A stretch of DNA of 64,000 nt from Anaeramoeba flamelloides (Eukaryota > Metamonada > Anaeramoebidae). The translations under genes and the position numbers were made by a program. The stretch is taken from contig JANTQA010000060.1 in assembly GCA_027625915.1 (NCBI GenBank), forward strand, positions 7,006,001-7,070,000, in the 5' to 3' direction. Under the pieces are notes generated by a model that did not search any database, was not told the origin of the DNA, and was given only the letters and a program-made list of their open reading frames with translations. How positions within the stretch are numbered: the first letter of the stretch is position 1; each line of letters opens with the position of its first letter. This document shows, one piece after another, positions 46,130-57,290 of the stretch.

Positions 46130-49100
46130 CTGGATATGGGTTATATATGTTATACCATGTGATTTCTACAATAACTAAACTATTAGCTGGAATGAGATGA
46201 TCAAAAAAAGTTTATAACTGAGAGTGATATTTTTTCATTCCCATAATGACTTTAAATGTAACCAATTCCATCAATAATCGCTTAGAATTTTCTCTTGGAA
46301 TAAATTGAATGTTTTTGATCATGTCACAATAAATGTTTCAGATTAATTAAAATATGGGATTTTTTTTTTTAATATTAGTTTCATAATTCTTTTTTAATAA
46401 TTTATTTAAAGAACCCAATTTGTTGTTTGAATGTTGTAATATCCCTAGGTATTTTATTTTTTATCTCTATAGGTATTCAATATTTTGAATGTGTGCTAAA
46501 ATTTAGATAGAGTTAAAGTTAAAAAAATGGGTCATAGAATTCAAGTAATTTTTAAACTTTTACAACTTTTATGAGAAAAAATAATGGATGAAATACTATT
46601 ATATTTGACAAACTTTGATATTTTCACATTCTTTCACTTTAAGGGACTAGTCTCTAATTATTTTTTTTTTTCGACCAATTTCTAAATAAGGATTCCTTAT
46701 CTAGAAATAACCATTGTGAAAAAAATTTGGGTCATTAAAAAAAATTGGGTCAGTCAAAAATTTGATTTCGTTTTTTAAATAGTAAATATTAGGAAAGTGG
46801 TTTTTGGTTAGAGTAAAATTTTATGAACAAATCTTACATCTAAGAAAAACCAAAGTCATTATCAATAATAATTTTCAGAAGTAAAATTATCTTGTTGCAT
46901 TTTAACCCTTTGGAATTACTGTGGAACTCTAAAAAACAAAAATTTATTTTTAATTGTTAACTTTACTAAAAATGTTGATTTTTTTTATTAGATTACATTC
47001 CAAGATCAAGTTAATCATTGTTTGGGAAGACCAAAAATTAATAAGTGTTTTAAATTAAGGTTTGTCTATGGGGATTTAAAGAATTTAAATGGTTTCTGAA
47101 ATCTTGATATTTCGGTATTTTGAAGTTTTGATTGTAAACATTAGTGGAAAACAATCTATTCTGAAAAAATAGCTTTTTTGGAAGATTTTATTATTCAATT
47201 TGGTTTAAAAGGATATTTAAGATTAACTGTGATAAATTTGCGTTCATTAACAATGATAAATATCTTATTAGATTAATAGATTATAAGATTTCCTATTAAA
47301 TAGTTCTCTCATTTTTAGTAAAGTTGACAATTAAAAATAAATTTTTGTGTTTTTGGAGTTCCACAGTAATTCCAAAGGGTTAAAATGCAACAAGATAATT
47401 TTACTTCTGAAAATTATTATTGATAATGACTTTGGTTTTTCTTAAATGTAAGATTTGTTCATAAAATTTTACTTTGATCAAAAACCATTTTGCTAATATT
47501 TACTATTTAAAAAACGAAATCAAATTTTTGACTGACCCAATTTTTTTTAATGACCCAAATTTTTTTCACAATGGTAAGTTTAATATGAAAATAAACGGGG
47601 ACTTTCAAATCCAAGTAATTGGCAGAAAATTTTCTCAATCTCAATTAAATTTTGGTAAAAAAATTTAATAGAGATTATTCCCTTAATACGATTTCCTGAA
47701 AAATTAACGTTGAATTGTTAACCAAATTAAGATATTAAGATCTTCCATATAGGGGTCTAAAAATAAATAAATTTGCTATTTAGAATATAAATCGCATTAG
47801 TATTCCATTTTATTCAAATATCTCCAAAAATTCAATTACTAAAATAATACTATTTGTTGATCAATTCAATTAAAAAGATGATCATTGTATTAGTAAAAAT
47901 TCCAACAATTTCCGAAAAAAATCATCATTTCACCACAAATTTAAAGGTTGAATTATCAATATTCAGACTCCGAAATTGAAAAATGTCTTTCTTAAATTTG
48001 TTGAAAAATGTTGATTAGTTGCTAAAAAATTAATTTTTTGAAAAATTTAATTAATTAACAAAGAGATTATTTTAACAAAATATTTTTACTTATTGGCAAT
48101 CGATTGATGTTACATCTCGTTTCATAAGAAAGGAATCAAAAATATTCATTTTTTATTTTTTTTAATGGTGATTATTGGGAAATTTTGTAATTAAGGGCAA
48201 CTTATAAAAGTACTCTTGGGTTTCAATTGGTTCTTTAATAAAAAAAAGTCTATGATAAATATTATTGCCCGAGAAAGTATTTGATTATTTACAAAGTATC
48301 ACAATTAATAAATGTCATTTTTGAATTGTTTTTTAATTCCTTTTTCAAATCTAAAGATAGAAACTTAAATAATAATATTTGGGTATTTAATAAATTATGA
48401 TATTTAGAACACCTAAAAATAATTATTTTTTGAATTTCATAATTACAACAGAATTTTATTCTGGACTACTAAATCGTGAAGTTAATCCCTTAAAAAGTAA
48501 AATTTATTGTGATCTTTTTAACGATAATTACTTTTTTCCGATAATTTGAAAGCCATGAAAAATATAATGATCAAACTCTTACGAAGAGTTTCATGTTGTT
48601 TTGGTCAGCTCAATCATGAAATTCAAAGATTAAGTTATTGAAGAATCATACATCAAAAGGGAAAGATCCATCTCTTATATTTAATAATCAATTAAACTGA
48701 AAAAGATAAATTTGAAAGGTATCACAGATGAATATTTCTTTCCAATAGTTCATGTCCTATTTTGTGTTGAGTTAAGGGATCACTTTGGTTGAGAGTAATT
48801 TAAAAGTAAGAATGTGGCTTGGGAATAAGTGTTGAAAATTTCATATCAAGGAATTGCTTTGTTGTAGTGATCAAAATCTATTTTTAGAAAAAAAGTGAAT
48901 CAAACAATACAATAGAAGCCAAAAGAGTTGAGTATTTACAAGAACTTTCTCTTTCATACAATTGTTGTTTTCATTTTAAATTTAAATAAACCACTAAATA
49001 AGCCTTGCTAAGTATTTGGGTGCTTGTACCAAAAAAAAAACTTTTTTAGGAGTTTTTTGTAGTTGTAGTTTGGAGTTAATAAAAAGAAATAGTTTGACAA

Positions 49101-49561
49101 AATTTTCAAGTTTACATACCAGTTGATAATCCCACAAAAGTAACATTAGCCATAATTAATCCAAAAGCAACTTTAAGTGTACAGAATTTCATAATGATTG
49201 GAACTGATCCTGTTGTTAAAATATAAATAATATACCCGCCAATAATTCGATTTGTAAATTTAAGTTTTTTTTTCTTATTGTCCTGTTTCTGCTTGTCTAG
49301 ATTTCTTTTTCTTTTTTTATTTTCAAGATATGAGCAGAAAAAAAGATCAAAACTGAGTGAAGAACATGTACCCCAAGTCATTATATTGCTTATATAAAAT
49401 TCAAAAGATTTTGAAACCTTGCTTAAATTTGTGTTAAAATAATCAAATGCAGTAAGAAAGACATTGAAGGGCAACAGATGTGCAACACCCATCAACGTGA
49501 AAAAAATATATACCAGATTTCCTTTGTCTTTGGGTGGTTTAGAATATGGTTTGTGTTTCAT
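43346..49561 (-). CDS. Equilibrative nucleoside transporter (SLC29/ENT family)
   Basis: Three exons: 49561-49120, 44440-43560 and 43426-43346, with phases 1 and 0; 467 residues, the usual ENT length. Exon 1 starts at ATG 49561 and carries TM1 (LVYIFFTLMGVAHLLPFNVF, the ENT L-P-x-N-x-F motif), a K-rich loop and further TM segments. Exon 2 opens ICQGGVFGFAAIFEPKYTTA followed by IMSGQGFAGI, the ENT TM4-TM5 signature, then a polar central loop and six more hydrophobic segments (WFALILITLFNSVDTFGR; NGYPGSISMMRGPFADGVKE). Exon 3 adds the last helix (LSLQYGLAVGSATSFIFIPL). The family carries nucleosides down their gradient across the plasma or organelle membrane. The junction FVGLSTG-ICQGG fits the family without gap, which supports the 4679-bp intron 1. 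Intron 2 is 133 bp. Confidence 0.88.
46639..47686. mobile_element. TTAA-ended MITE, copy 3, split by a foldback element
   Basis: Ends TTAAGGGACTAGTCTCTA and GAGATTATTCCCTTAA, both TTAA-bounded. The left part (to 46709) and right part (from 47576) together match the 180-bp copies at 2261 and 12367, including AAGGATTCCTTATCTAGAAA and AAAATAAACGGGG. The 866 bp between are a separate element. Confidence 0.85.
46710..47575. mobile_element. 866-bp foldback element nested in a MITE
   Basis: Begins ACCATTGTGAAAAAAATTTG and ends CAAATTTTTTTCACAATGGT. The inverted arms are about 265 bp each (46710-46974 and 47311-47575) with few mismatches, including GAACAAATCTTACAT, AACCCTTTGGAATTACTGTG and GTTGCATTTTAACCC. 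The 336-bp centre has no coding sequence. A two-base TA/AA flank suggests a TA target. Arm similarity means it is younger than the host MITE. Confidence 0.88.
47820..48430. repeat. Dispersed repeat R4, rearranged copy
   Basis: 47820-48060 matches 24360-24700 in reverse orientation (GAATTATCAATATTCAGACTC, AAAATGTTGATTAGTT). 48240-48430 matches 23600-23830 in forward orientation (AATTCCTTTTTCAAATCTAAA, GATTTAGAAC-like). The two halves are therefore inverted relative to the longest copy, implying rearrangement or two insertions. Confidence 0.55.
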
Positions 49562-49955
49562 TTTCAGATTTACTTGGTGAGAAAATGAATTTTTATATCA
49601 GTCAAAATAATAAAAATATATTTTAATTTTATGAATAATTTACCAACTTTCAAGTGTCATAGCTTTTAAATTAGAGAACAAATTTTATTTCATAATCTGA
49701 AATCTCTTTAAATTAACTGTCAAACCAAAAACTTGGGAAATTTCTAAAAACTTAATGGAGTAGCTACACCATAAGACATGATAAAAATTTGAGAGAGATG
49801 AGATAAGAAAATTTTATTTTGGTGGTGTGTGATCGTAGATTCTCTAAAAATTTTTTTAAAAATTATTTGATATTTTTTTTTTAGTAATGTTCAACAATAA
49901 AAAAAAAGAGATTATATTGATAAAATAGTTTTGAATTTTTTTTTTTTTATGAACA
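49562..49955. other. 5' flank of the transporter gene
   Basis: Nothing was recognised. The transporter promoter should lie here, as a mariner-type element begins at 49956. Confidence 0.4.
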
Positions 49956-50504
49956 TAAACTTAATTCCATTAATTTGGACACAGTTTAAACAGTTGGAAA
50001 AATAACAATAACATGATTTTCATCCAATTGGAAATTAATTTTAATTCAACAAACTATTTCATTTTTTGTCTTTTTTGTTTTTGTTTTCATTTTCTTTTTT
50101 CAGTTACTTAATCTGTTTCGTTAGATCTGAAAATTTTTTAATCAGATGGTTGAACAATGGTTACAGTTGAGTTTCTTAAATTGAAAAATCCACATACAAT
50201 CGGTCCATGGTATCTTATCATTTGATCGATCAACCATTGTTGGTGTAATTTCATCAAATCTACCAATATATTTTTTGTTCAAACTCTTTCATTTCAGCTC
50301 GTTTCCTTATTTTGGACACACTTGTTTTGATTTTTTATTTTATATTGTTTTCTTATATTTGGATGAAAATGATTACTTAAAAAACCATTAATACTATGTT
50401 ACTTAAATATGGTTTTATATTACGTTTGGAAAAATATAATAAATTGAGTTTTTGTTTTCCTATTTTTGATTTTCTGATGTGGCCAAATTTTTGGAATGGG
50501 GTTT
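49956..50504 (-). mobile_element. Tc1/mariner-type non-autonomous element, copy C
   Basis: Left end AAACTTAATTCCATTAATTT, right end AAATTTTTGGAATGGGGTTT followed by TA. Full-length homologue of copy B (20008-20544) at 549 bp, with shared AGTTTAAACAGT, GTTAGATCTGAAAA and TTTGATCGATCAACC. The open frame shared by A and B is broken here. Confidence 0.75.
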
Positions 50505-52279
50505 AGTTTTTTTTTTGGGAGAAGATAATTTCAGATTCTTTGAATAAAACTTATGGCTATTTTGTGGTTTAAACTTTGATAACATATAATCATATTCACT
50601 TCTCCAATTCCACCAAACCCAACGATTTAAAATCCTAACAAGTAATAATTTGACTTAATTATTCTTTTTTTGGAATCTTCTAGCTATTTAAGTCCCATTT
50701 ATGTTTCCTTTTATGATTCTCTCAATTGTAATGTTGTTGTTCTTTTTAAACAAAATCCATTAATCCTAAATGCCACTAATAAAAAAATATTTCTAATTGC
50801 TTTATGTTGTCAGGATTAAAAAAATCTCAAAAAAAATAAAAAAATGAAAAAAATGAAAAAATTAAATGCCACAATAGAATGTTGAGAGAAGGATAAAAGA
50901 AAAGTTATTCAACATTCAAAACACTATTTTTTGCAATTCAACTCAACATTCTATTGTGGCAATTTCTTTGAGACTTTCAAAAAAAAATTTAAAAAATCTA
51001 ATGAATGAAGTACTTTAAATAATAAAAATCAATGAGATACAACCAGAGAAAAAAATATTATTTACTGATCCTCTTCAGAATTGCAAAAAAATGAAAAATT
51101 TTTCTTTACTGTGGCTACTCCCTTAAGATGATCCATTTTTCTGATCAATAGAAGAGATTAGTAAAAATAAAAAAATAGTTACACATTACACACCTAAAAA
51201 TCTTTGAAATATCCAGAAATCATCAATACTTTCAAATGGATACTTTAACTAAATATGATTTGTTAAAAAATAAAATGTACAAAATTTTCGTTCAGCTTTC
51301 CAAAAAAAGATTATTAAATCATGTAAAATTTCATTTTTTTATACTTAAAATCGGTTTAAATTATTCAATATCTCTTTTAGAATTAGGAGCTTCTGATGAT
51401 TTATTTGAATTCTTGGGAAGTTTGTGTTTTTTGGAAAGTTGAATAAAAAATTTTGTTATTTTTAATATACAATTAACTGTATTCTAAACCCATAAATGTA
51501 AACACTTTAGAAACATTCTTTACAAAACTATCCTGAAAATATTTCAAAATCAAACTTTGAGATTGATAATGATTTTTAAAAAGTTGAATTGTTGGATAAT
51601 AAAGCACATCTTGAAAAAAAAATTCCTAAATATGCTAATATTCAAGAATTTTTTCTGATATTCAAAAAATAAATTAAAAAATCACCAAAATGACTCTAAA
51701 AATCACAAATTCATTAAAAAATGATATAAAATTTCCTCTAAAAAATGAATTTATTTTTCGATCACACCAGAAGTATATTTTTCAAATAAACTCATATATG
51801 AAATAAAAATTTTCAATATAAGCTTTCTTATTCTTATATCCAACTTTATAAAAATCTATATAAAGATTAAAATTTGATATCAAAAAAAAATATGGTTGCC
51901 TTGGAAAATCTTTAATAATATCTTTAAATTTGAGAAATATAGTGGATTATTTTAAAATTTAACCAAGGAGAATTATTAGATAAAAAAACAACCCCCAATT
52001 TACCCTATTTAGTTTAAAATTTTTAATAAATTATTTATATGGAAAGAACATATGACAATATAACCCTTATTTTATAAAGGCGAAAACAAAGCTATTTTTA
52101 ACATAACTATTTTATTGTCCATTTATCATTCATCTCAGGAATAATAAGAATAAATAAGATTTTAATTTTTTCATCTTTTTCTCTATCTATTTTGAAGATT
52201 TGGGATTTTCATTTATTACTTTATTTAATATATTAGCCCATACAACAGAGAAGCTAATTATTAAAATACGCTGTTGTTT
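50505..52279. other. Intergenic stretch with one weak open frame
   Basis: A plus-strand frame at 51236-51442 (MDTLTKYDLLKNKMYKIFVQ; ending LLELGASDDLFEFLGSLCFL) is more protein-like than its surroundings but was not recognised. An exact inverted repeat occurs at 50869-50962. Otherwise nothing was found. Confidence 0.3.
50869..50962. repeat. Perfect 20-bp inverted repeat (hairpin)
   Basis: TGCCACAATAGAATGTTGAG and its exact inverse complement CTCAACATTCTATTGTGGCA, separated by about 54 bp. It may be a minimal MITE or a structured RNA; no homologous copy was seen in the window. Confidence 0.75.
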
Positions 52280-53090
52280 CAGTTAAATCGGGTTAGTAAG
52301 TTATAGTTCTAATGTCTCATAAATTCGATTAGTAAAATAGTACTATTTGTTTATCTCGTCAATTAAAAATCATCCTTGGTTTAATAAAAAAAAATTATGA
52401 ATTTTAGAAAAAAATATATATTTTGAGAATTTCAAAGGTCAAGTCACCAATATCCAGTCTTGAAAATCTTTAAAATATCTACATTTAATTTCTTGTGAAA
52501 TGTAGATTAGTTACTAGAAAAAATTCATTTTTTCAAAAATAAAAAAATAATTAATTAACTCAAAAGAATATTTTGACAAATTATTTTACATATATTTGAA
52601 ATATATTGTTATTGCAATTAGCTACATAAAGAGGGAACAAAACTAACCAGTCTTTGGGTTTGTAATTTGATAATTATTGAGTTGATAATGATTATGAAAA
52701 ATCCAAAAAAAAATATTTACTTTTGGAGGTTTCTAAATTTGAATTAATAAAAACTGAAAAACTATTGTTTTAATTTCAATTTTTAGATTTAGGAAAGGAA
52801 TGAAAGAAAAAAATACCAATGCGAGACTTTTAATCGTGATCATTGGTAAAAAATGTTCTAATTTATTGTGTAATTGTATTTATAATAGATTTTGAGAGGT
52901 ATTTAACAATGCAATACTACTATCATCACCGATGTACAGCATCTGTAACTAGAGACAAAAATAGGGTGGTTTTAATTCCTAAATCAAAATTTTGCATAGA
53001 TATATTTAGAATATTTAATCAATTTCTCAATTTGAAATATTACTTATTTCTGGATATTTTAAATATTCGAAAGTTTGGAATGTGAAAATA
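52280..53090 (+). repeat. Dispersed repeat R4, internally deleted copy
   Basis: 52300-52600 and 52690-52900 match, in order, the reverse complement of 24700-24360 and 23830-23600 with the middle missing. The open frame at 52843-53085 (VKNVLIYCVIVFIIDF, then HHRCTASVTRDKNRVVLIP) parallels the minus-strand reading of the longest copy. Confidence 0.6.
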
Positions 53091-55145
53091 TTGTTGAATT
53101 TTTACTGATATTTTCAATTGATAAGAAAAATGGATCTTTGGGTATATTATGAAATATCATATTTTATGTTTTATAGAAACCAAATAAAGTATTAATATTT
53201 TTAGTACTTTAAGTTACTTTTTTTACAATAAATCTGGAAAATAACAAAGATAAATTTATAATAAGAAAAATCTAAAATAAATTTCAAAAATAGGGGTAGA
53301 TTTTTCATAAGAAAATATTTCATTTATTTTATTTTTTTTTTTTTTTGAAGGTTAAGTTACTATACTGACAAAAAATAACCAATTTTCTCGGAAAATTTAT
53401 ATCATGATTTTACTTGTGTGAAAAGACTTTCTTAAAAAAATACTCTACTGATTTAGATTATTATTAAATTTTTCAATTTTTTTTTGTTTGTTTTTTTTTT
53501 ATATTTTAACTAGCTGGGTTATTTTAAAAAAGTCCTTAAATATTAAAAAAAGTAACGATAAAGACTTGTAGAACTTATTAAATTTTCTCTAAATCAAAAT
53601 TAACAAGTTTTATTTTTTTTAAAAAAAATAGAAACAAAATTTTATTGTAATTAATAGAGCAATGTATTTTTCGATTGTTTAGAGATGAGGAAATATCATT
53701 TCTAAAAAATGTTTTAATCTAGATATAAAATTGTTTTTTGAGAAGAGTTAATTAATTTTAGGTATCATATTAAAAATTCTCAATTTGATTTAGCTTTAAT
53801 GATCCAGAAAAAAAATATTATTAACACTTGATCAGATTTTTTTTTAATTATTTTTTTTCGAATATATTTTTTTTCCGTAAATATATCGAGAACTTCAACA
53901 AAAAATATCATACACAATTTGACACATATTCTTGAAGATGAGAAATGTGTTTTTCTTTCTGGGTATTATGAATAGCACCCTGCCAAGTAAAAAAATACTT
54001 ATTTTCCCAAATTCTTTCTAATACCAACCTTTATTGTAAGTGTTACATCATGTTTTGAAGAAGTAAAATAATATTTTCAATAATATTAAGATTTTTTTTT
54101 GTTTTCTATTATTTTTTAAAAAAAAAGGATAATAATAATTAATGCAATCAAGTTATGATCAAATCAAAAAAAAAAAAAATAATTTATATGGAAGATCACC
54201 TTATAATCGGGTAATTTATTTAAGTGTTGTTACTTTGATCTTTAGAAAGTTCATTTTATGATCGAAAAATCAGCTTTTCAGTAAAAAAGAATTTAAAAAA
54301 AAAAGATATATATATATATATATATATATATTATGTTATTATTTAAAGGGGTTTTTTTTTTTTCAAATTAAATTATTACCCAAAAAAAAATATATAATTA
54401 TATCTAAAAAATAAGTCAAGTTATTAAAAGACGATTTTCTTTTTATTTATATATTAAAATTTTGGTCAAAAATAAGAAGTTTCATTTCAAATTACCATAT
54501 TAAAAAGTCCAAAAATAATCTACATGGAGTTAGAATCCCAATTGAAATCTTCAAATATATTTAGCACTTATGTATTTAATTCTTTCTAGAGATAATATTT
54601 TATTCCTAGAAGTACGGAAACAATTTGAATATTTTTTTGACGATCTTTTAAAGAGAAAAGTCACTAATGTTTGAATTGAAAATTTGAGAATTATGGATAG
54701 ATTAGATTGGAAATTGAATCCATTTCACAATTTTATCAAATGTTATTTATATTAGAGAAAACAAAATTTATAAATAAATAAATTTTTATTTATTTTTTAT
54801 TGATAACTTTTTTAATTTGTTCGATTTTCATTTTTTCTTGGAATGTAAATATACTATACTAGTATATATTTCATACCAGATTACTTTCTTCAAATATCGA
54901 TCTAGTTATATAAAGAAATAGTTTGAATGAACTTGTTTCTCATAAATGTATTCACTCAACGATTGGATAAAAGTTAATGACTTAACTCAAAAACTTATTT
55001 TCTCTCACAAAAATAAGAGCATATTTCCATACAAATACTTTCAAGACTTTTTTGAACTACTAGATTGAAAATCTACAAGATTTCAGTTTCTGAAATTCTT
55101 TCATATTTTTTCAAATTTCAACTACTTGATAGAAACCTTTATAAT
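53091..55145. other. Gene-free AT-rich stretch
   Basis: Contains a (TA)n run at about 54307-54331 and a weak match to repeat R1 near 53950-54000. No gene was recognised. Confidence 0.5.
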
Positions 55146-55602
55146 TGTTGAGAGAAAAATGTTGGACAGAGAAAAATAGTTGGAAAGCAATTTTAATTGG
55201 GAAACTTACTGAAAATTATTTTTAATTACTTTCGTTTGTGAAATAACTAAAGAAAATAACAATAATCTACTTATTAGAATAACGACTAATGAAATTCTAC
55301 TTTTTCAAAACCTTATCTCTTAAAATCTAAAGCAAGTTTAAAAATTACCATTTTCAGAATTAATAGTAAACTTTACTAAAACTTGGATTTTTGTTAAAAT
55401 AGCATGATCTACTTTAGTTATCAACCATTCAAATGAGTATTCTACACACACCACAGATTAATGAACTTTTAACACATTTAAACCCGGATTTATATAAAAT
55501 TCACTTAGTTATCAATAGGATTTGATTTGAAATTTTATTAATGTTCCCAATTAAAAATAGTGTCCAACCATTTTTCTGTTTCCAACATTTTTCTCTAAAC
55601 AG
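55146..55602. mobile_element. MITE with ~60-bp inverted ends upstream of syntaxin gene
   Basis: Left arm GAGAGAAAAATGTTGGACAG, AAAAATAGTTGG, TTTTAATTGGGAA (55150-55205). Right arm is the inverse: TTCCCAATTAAAAATAGTGT, CCAACCATTTTTC, CCAACATTTTTCTC (55543-55597). Non-coding centre. It ends about 370 bp before the syntaxin start codon. Confidence 0.75.
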
Positions 55603-55967
55603 TAAGCCTAAAAAAAGGCTAAAAAAATAATTATACAAAAGATAACATTTTAAAATTAATTGAAATTTTAGAAAGGTATCTAAAAGATAAATATCTGTTA
55701 ACTTTCAATAACTTGAAATTCTTTTTAAGAAAACAGAAAAATCGGAAAGTTGTTTAAATTTCAAGTTTGTAAAAAGTTTGAATTATAAAAACTTTGAAAG
55801 GTATTATATTTTGACATTGTGGTTCCCTTTCAAAATTTGGAACAATTTCAAAAAAACAAAAGTGTTGTAAGGTAAAAAAAGTGACTACAATTTTTGTGCT
55901 ATTCAAGTCTTGTTTCGGTGTTTTTTTTTCATTTTTTCCAAATTCATCTTGTTTCAAATTTGTATTG

Positions 55968-57290
55968 ATGGATCTGACACACAACTTCCAAATCTTGGTT
56001 CGAAAGAGCTCAGACAACCAGTCTACCGATATTAAAGAAAACAAAAACAAAAACAAAACAAAAACAATCTATCGTGTCAATACCCAATTCAATCCAAAAA
56101 CAAAATTTGTGCGTGACTCGTTGTTAATTTTAAATGAGCTTGTGAAATTAAAAAAATTGTTGCAAATTCACCAAAAGGATTACATTAATGCAAATTCCTT
56201 AGTTGCGTCATATTCGTCGAGAATGAAGGAAAGTGAAAGGGATTATCTCGATAAGCAAATCAAAAAAAGGTTAGAGGAAATTGATCAAATGATCAAAGGG
56301 CTGTTAAAGATCCCATTACCACCAAAAAACCGAGATCTTCGGCACTTTAGGATCCAAATCATCCATTTTTTGTATAAAAAAACCTCCAAACTGGCAGACT
56401 TTTTTATTTTGATGAGGGTTGTTCGGGCAAAGCAAAAATTAAATGAAAATAATTTAGCACAAGTAAGAAGGCAATATTTTATCGATCAAAAACATGAAAA
56501 GGTAATCAAGGAAAGCCTTTCAAAGAAGCACAGCAAATCCCTCTCATCGGTGGTAAATTCTTCCGATTTAGAAGAAGCAGAAGAGCAACAAAAAAAAGAA
56601 AAAGAAAAGGAACAACTATTCAAGATCGATAAAGGAAAGAGTTCAAATGAAAATCTTGATCTGGACAACAATAGTAATGATAAGGAAAATGATAATGACA
56701 ATGACAATGACAACGACAATGGCAATGACAGTGGTGACGAAATTGCTGGTGAGGACGATGATTTTAAAGAACTTTTTGGTAGTCATTATAAGCCCAAGAA
56801 AAAAACACAACCAACAAAGGCTAACGAAAAAAGCACAAACCCAAATTCAAAGTCAAATTCAAATTCAAAAAAAACAAAGACAGAAAAAATTACCAAAAGG
56901 ATTCGACTCCAAGACAAAGTCGATCCAATACTAGTTGATGAAGTCGCTTGGATTGATGAATTGGAAGAAGAAGAAATGGATATATATGTCCAAGAAAATA
57001 TGTTAATAAGAGGGAAATTGGAAGACAAAAAGGACCAAGTAATGGAAATTGAATCCAAATTGCAAGAAATTTCTGGCCTGCAGGCATTCTTTTCTGAAAA
57101 GGTTCTTGAGCAATCAAAAACTATCGAGTTTATTTATGACAATTCAGTTTCAGCAAACCAATCAATACAAGACGGGAATGATGAATTAAGACAAGCAGTG
57201 AAAGAATCCTTTTCAATGAAACGGTTGTTAGCCCTTTTGATATTGACTCTTGCCTTGTGCCTTTTGTTTTTACATTATATCTCAGACTAA
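55968..57290 (+). CDS. STX18: Syntaxin 18 / Ufe1, ER Qa-SNARE
   Basis: A single exon of 440 residues. I chose the ATG at 55968 because MDLTHNFQILVRKS matches the family start; the frame is open further upstream but low in coding character. The N-terminal domain holds the family signature HQKDYINANSLVASYSSRM and ESERDYLDKQI (human HRKDYINAYSHTMSEYGRM, DTERDQIDQD). The Qa-SNARE motif spans about 343-409 (EISGLQAFFSEKVLEQSKTI), with the zero-layer Gln at 382 in VLEQSK. A C-terminal tail anchor (419-437) and a short luminal SD end follow. The family mediates Golgi-to-ER vesicle fusion with Sec20 and Use1. The linker (residues 200-305) is unusually long and acidic, with a DN repeat coded by six-base units, making the protein about 100 residues longer than the human one. 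No introns. Confidence 0.92.
   Translation: MDLTHNFQILVRKSSDNQSTDIKENKNKNKTKTIYRVNTQFNPKTKFVRDSLLILNELVKLKKLLQIHQKDYINANSLVASYSSRMKESERDYLDKQIKKRLEEIDQMIKGLLKIPLPPKNRDLRHFRIQIIHFLYKKTSKLADFFILMRVVRAKQKLNENNLAQVRRQYFIDQKHEKVIKESLSKKHSKSLSSVVNSSDLEEAEEQQKKEKEKEQLFKIDKGKSSNENLDLDNNSNDKENDNDNDNDNDNGNDSGDEIAGEDDDFKELFGSHYKPKKKTQPTKANEKSTNPNSKSNSNSKKTKTEKITKRIRLQDKVDPILVDEVAWIDELEEEEMDIYVQENMLIRGKLEDKKDQVMEIESKLQEISGLQAFFSEKVLEQSKTIEFIYDNSVSANQSIQDGNDELRQAVKESFSMKRLLALLILTLALCLLFLHYISD

Larger units (their letters stand above)
44441..49119 (-). other. Giant first intron of the transporter gene
   Basis: Donor GTATGTAAAC (minus strand, 49119 downwards), acceptor TTCTTATAG before 44440. It holds a TTAA MITE split by a foldback element (46639-47686), pieces of repeat R4 (47820-48430) and a (TA)n run at about 46096-46128. 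No exon was recognised inside. Confidence 0.75.
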
